Assembly: GCA_031282605.1 (NCBI GenBank)
Contig: JAITDK010000209.1
Span: 1-7,447, forward strand
Direction of reading: 5' to 3'
DNA: 7,447 nt
Source: Oscillospiraceae bacterium
Lineage (GTDB): Bacteria > Bacillota > Clostridia > Christensenellales > Aristaeellaceae
This document shows, in pieces, positions 5,490-7,447 of the stretch; position 1 is the stretch's first letter, and each line of letters opens with the position of its first letter. Both the position numbers and the translations under genes were made by a program. Under the pieces are notes generated by a model. That model searched no databases and was not told the origin of the DNA. It saw only the letters and a list, made by a program, of their open reading frames with translations.

Positions 5490-6773
5490 TTAATCTATGA
5501 CTTCCGCGGCGCCTATCGCGCGGATATCCAGCACGTCGCAGCAATGATCCCCAAACACGCCGTTCATCCGGCGCACAAACGCGCCCAGCTTGTCCGTCGG
5601 CACAAAGCACAGTATCGTACCCTCAAACCCGCCGCCATGCACGCGCCACGCACCCTGCCCGTTTAGGAATCGCCGCGCTATCTCCAGCGCGAGCGCGAGC
5701 GACTGACTGTCGCGGCGCGCGTACACATTCTGCAGAAGCTTCCACGAGCTTTCGCCTGATTCGACAATCAACTCCAGGAAGCGCGGCAGATCGTCGCGTT
5801 CCAGCGCGCGAGCCTGTTCCGCGACGCGTTGATTCTCATCGAAGTAATGCAGCGCGCGCAATATCGCCCTGTCGGACGCGCCGCGTTCCCTGAGCGAGGC
5901 CATGGACGACTCCACCTGCTCCACCCGAACCCCGCGCAGCGTCTCCTGGCCGAACAGCGCCGCGACGGACTTCATCTCATATGGAATGGAAGCGTACTCG
6001 TCGTTCAGGTCGGCGTGATCCCCGCCGGGATTGACGACGACGATCGCGTAGCCCTTGCGCGCAAAATCGTAACTAACCGGCGTAACCTGCGCGTCGCCTC
6101 CCCGAAAGTCGATCCAAACCAGTCCGCCGACCGACGAGGCCATCTGATCCATCAGCCCACTGGGCTTGCCGAAGTATGTGTTCTCGACGTTCTGAGCGAC
6201 TCTCGCGCGCGTCTTGGCGTCCAACCGCCCGCCGCCGAACAGGCTGTCCGTCATGGTCAGCAGCAGCACCTCGAACGCCGCCGACGAACTCAGCCCCGAT
6301 CCCGTCTTGACGCCGCTGGATACGGTGGCGTCGAAGCCCTCGACCGGTATTCCACGCTCCCTCAGTCTAGCCAGAACGCCGCGCACCACGGCCGCCGTCG
6401 TCCTAAGCTCCGACTCGCGCGGCGCGAGATCGTTCAGATCCACCTCGACAGGATCGAACCCTTCGGAGCATACGCGCGCCGTCGACGTGCCGTTAGGCGC
6501 GGCGGCGGCGACGGCGTCCAACGAGATCGCGGCTGCCAGTACCATCCCATGGTTGTGGTCGGTGTGGTTCCCGCCAATCTCAATGCGCCCCGGAGCGGAG
6601 AAAAAACGGATACATCGCGCGTCGTCCGGGAACAGCTGCCCGAACCGCTTCGCCACTCGCGTATATCGATCGACCTGCGAGACGATCGCGCCCTCGCGGC
6701 TGCCATACATCGTCTGGAATTGGCCGCGCACCCGCGGCGACTCCATCAGACGCGTTAATTGCACTGAAATCAT
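5490..6773 (-). CDS. galK: Galactokinase-family GHMP kinase (GalK-like), substrate uncertain
   Basis: This GHMP-superfamily sugar kinase phosphorylates a sugar at C1 with ATP if it acts as a true galactokinase, feeding the Leloir pathway. Counted from the ATG at 6773 (427 residues), motif 1 is APGRIEIGGNHTDHNHG (60-76), motif 2 SGLSSSAA (159-166), the catalytic-Asp block PSGLMDQMAS (204-213, D209) and motif 3 VHGGGFEGTI (378-387). The galactokinase signature is altered: classical enzymes have GRxNxIGEHTDY, whereas this one has Glu for Asn, Asn for the sugar-binding Glu and His for Tyr. That pattern is common in clostridial homologues annotated as galactokinase. I chose ATG 6773 because GGGAGGT (6778-6784) is well spaced; the TTG three bases earlier would be too close. 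No galT or galE is in the window. Confidence 0.85.
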   Translation of the reverse strand: MISVQLTRLMESPRVRGQFQTMYGSREGAIVSQVDRYTRVAKRFGQLFPDDARCIRFFSAPGRIEIGGNHTDHNHGMVLAAAISLDAVAAAAPNGTSTARVCSEGFDPVEVDLNDLAPRESELRTTAAVVRGVLARLRERGIPVEGFDATVSSGVKTGSGLSSSAAFEVLLLTMTDSLFGGGRLDAKTRARVAQNVENTYFGKPSGLMDQMASSVGGLVWIDFRGGDAQVTPVSYDFARKGYAIVVVNPGGDHADLNDEYASIPYEMKSVAALFGQETLRGVRVEQVESSMASLRERGASDRAILRALHYFDENQRVAEQARALERDDLPRFLELIVESGESSWKLLQNVYARRDSQSLALALEIARRFLNGQGAWRVHGGGFEGTILCFVPTDKLGAFVRRMNGVFGDHCCDVLDIRAIGAAEVID

Positions 6774-6777
6774 CAAT

Positions 6778-6784
6778 ACCTCCC
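6778..6784 (-). promoter_or_regulatory. Ribosome binding site deciding the galK-like start
   Basis: The minus strand reads GGGAGGT, leaving about 5 nt from the GGAGG core to the ATG at 6773 and only 2 nt to an in-frame TTG at 6776. This favours the ATG. Confidence 0.8.
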
Positions 6785-6858
6785 GGGATTATAATAACCT
6801 AGTCTTAGTAATATATATATCATCTGCCTAACCGGAAATATCTTCGGCTAGCACAGTC

Positions 6859-6887
6859 ATTTTATAATTACGCGGATGGTTCGTCAA
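6859..6887 (-). promoter_or_regulatory. Sigma-A promoter for the galK-like unit
   Basis: On the minus strand, -35 TTGACG (6887-6882) and -10 TAAAAT (6864-6859) are separated by 17 nt, each one base off consensus. Transcription would start near 6852, giving a leader of about 80 nt before the ATG at 6773. This is the only good leftward promoter found in the window. Confidence 0.75.
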
Positions 6888-6900
6888 GTCATACAAGACG

Positions 6901-6915
6901 TTAACACGATGTTAA
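6901..6915. promoter_or_regulatory. Operator-like palindrome TTAACA-CGA-TGTTAA
   Basis: A perfect 6-bp inverted repeat around CGA lies 14 bp upstream of the -35 of the leftward promoter. Its size and symmetry fit a binding site for a dimeric regulator, and its position fits an activator or an upstream operator for the galK-like unit. It does not match the usual catabolite-responsive element. Regulator unknown; none is encoded in the window. Confidence 0.45.
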
Positions 6916-7010
6916 TGTATGGCTGTCATACTCGGCGGCTGCCGTTAACCTGATTATCATCACTCTTTAATCAACCGGTTTCTTAATCGCCAACCGGCGG
7001 CTTCGCAAGG

Positions 7011-7039
7011 TTGAAGACTGCGGGATAAAATGCTATACT
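7011..7039 (+). promoter_or_regulatory. Sigma-A promoter for the AAA_35 ATPase gene
   Basis: -35 TTGAAG (7011-7016) and -10 TATACT (7034-7039) are separated by exactly 17 nt. The TGC just before the -10 gives an extended -10 (TGn). The start point is expected near 7046, about 30 nt before the ATG. Confidence 0.78.
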
Positions 7040-7058
7040 GCCAGCAGACGGACGGTTC

Positions 7059-7067
7059 AAGGAGGAT
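7059..7067 (+). promoter_or_regulatory. Strong ribosome binding site of the AAA_35 gene
   Basis: AAGGAGGAT is a near-perfect Shine-Dalgarno sequence, with about 11 nt from GGAGG to the ATG at 7077. With the promoter upstream, it confirms that the gene is a real, independently transcribed unit. Confidence 0.8.
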
Positions 7068-7076
7068 ACAAGCGAC

Positions 7077-7447
7077 ATGGCAAACAAGCGTTTCAATATC
7101 ACCGGCGTATGCAATCCGACCATGCATTACATGGTCGATATCGGCGCGAAGATTGAGACTATCATCCGTGATTACATCGAGCCGGGGGATTATTTTGTCA
7201 TAAACCGCGCGCGGCAGTATGGGAAAACGACCACGTTGCGTCTGCTGTCCGACAGACTTGACGAGCGATACCTGTTAGTATCACTCAGCTTTGAAGGTTC
7301 AGAGGGTTATTTTCAATCTCAAGAGAAACTAGTTAGCAGCGTTTGTGCGCAGATTGCTAGTACGATCAAGAATAGCCATCCGGATTTGGCTGCGATCATC
7401 TTAGTGAAATCGAATCCCTCAGACGCCATGGATGATTTTAGCGACCG
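7077..7447 (+). CDS. AAA-like ATPase (AAA_35 type), 5' part only
   Basis: The first 123 codons of a gene that continues past the window edge are present, with no stop. The N-terminus MANKRFNITGVCNP is followed by HYMVDI (17-22) and a P-loop region YFVINRARQYGKTTTL (39-54). This is the hallmark of the clostridial AAA-like domain family (Pfam AAA_35 as I recall it). The Walker A is degenerate: Gln-Tyr-Gly-Lys-Thr-Thr keeps GKT, but the usual first Gly is replaced. A beta strand YLLVSLSFEG (67-76) follows, as in that family. Related proteins are often present in many copies per genome and some groups carry C-terminal nuclease domains; their role is not established, and the C-terminal part is not visible here. 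It is transcribed away from the housekeeping genes from its own promoter. Confidence 0.85.
   Translation, partial: MANKRFNITGVCNPTMHYMVDIGAKIETIIRDYIEPGDYFVINRARQYGKTTTLRLLSDRLDERYLLVSLSFEGSEGYFQSQEKLVSSVCAQIASTIKNSHPDLAAIILVKSNPSDAMDDFSD

Larger units (their letters stand above)
6777..7076. other. Divergent intergenic regulatory region
   Basis: These 300 bp separate the leftward galK-like gene from the rightward ATPase gene and are visibly more AT-rich than the coding DNA. They contain one sigma-A promoter for each direction, a 15-bp palindrome, and an AT repeat (atatatatat, about 6811-6820) in the galK leader. Between 6917 and 7010 I see only minor palindromes such as AACCGGTT and CGGC/GCCG. 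No small ORF or tRNA was recognised. Confidence 0.8.

Noticed and set aside
5829..6758. 309-codon plus-strand open frame
   Set aside because: It is antisense to the galK-like gene, whose motifs are intact; it is Arg-rich, has no family motif, and is typical of GC-rich shadow frames.
6788..6793. TATAAT on the minus strand close to the galK-like start
   Set aside because: There is no -35 at the right distance, and transcription would begin at the ribosome binding site itself. The promoter at 6859-6887 is much better.

Overview
This GC-rich 7.4 kb window most likely comes from a Bacillota/Clostridia-type bacterium. The basis is family recognition: a long, divergent PRPP synthetase, a clostridial-type GalK-family kinase with a GGNHTDH motif, a HutI-like amidohydrolase, an AAA_35-type ATPase and strong GGAGG-type ribosome binding sites. 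No species can be named from the sequence alone.

Layout. Seven genes run leftward on the minus strand and one partial gene runs rightward at the right edge. In transcription order, the leftward genes are galK-like (6773-5490), amidohydrolase (5464-4310), tsaE (4320-3889), a 736-bp non-coding repeat region (3153-3888), tsaB (3152-2445), rimI (2448-1945), prs (1934-720) and a small two-helix membrane protein of unknown function (705-94). Within each block the gaps are short (10-25 bp) or the genes overlap (4 and 11 bp), so there are probably two transcription units, galK-amidohydrolase-tsaE and tsaB-rimI-prs-membrane protein, unless the first reads through the repeats. A divergent 300-bp regulatory region (6777-7076) holds a good sigma-A promoter for each direction and a 15-bp operator-like palindrome. 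The rightward gene is an AAA_35-type ATPase that runs off the window.

Function. TsaE and TsaB belong to the tRNA t6A37 modification machinery, and RimI acetylates ribosomal protein S18 (family knowledge). PRPP synthetase supplies nucleotide, His and Trp synthesis. The kinase and amidohydrolase look catabolic, but their substrates cannot be fixed from sequence.

Most unusual content. The non-coding DNA is the most unusual part. (1) An element of at least 89 nt occurs at both ends of the tsaB-rimI-prs-membrane protein block in inverted orientation (1-89 and 3243-3332). It folds into a hairpin in which one base pair has changed on both sides between copies. (2) A 178-nt multi-hairpin unit is directly duplicated (3458-3635 and 3671-3849) between tsaE and tsaB, splitting a gene set that is usually contiguous. 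I see no CRISPR array, tRNA, rRNA, transposase or recognisable defence system, and no intrinsic terminator with a T-run.
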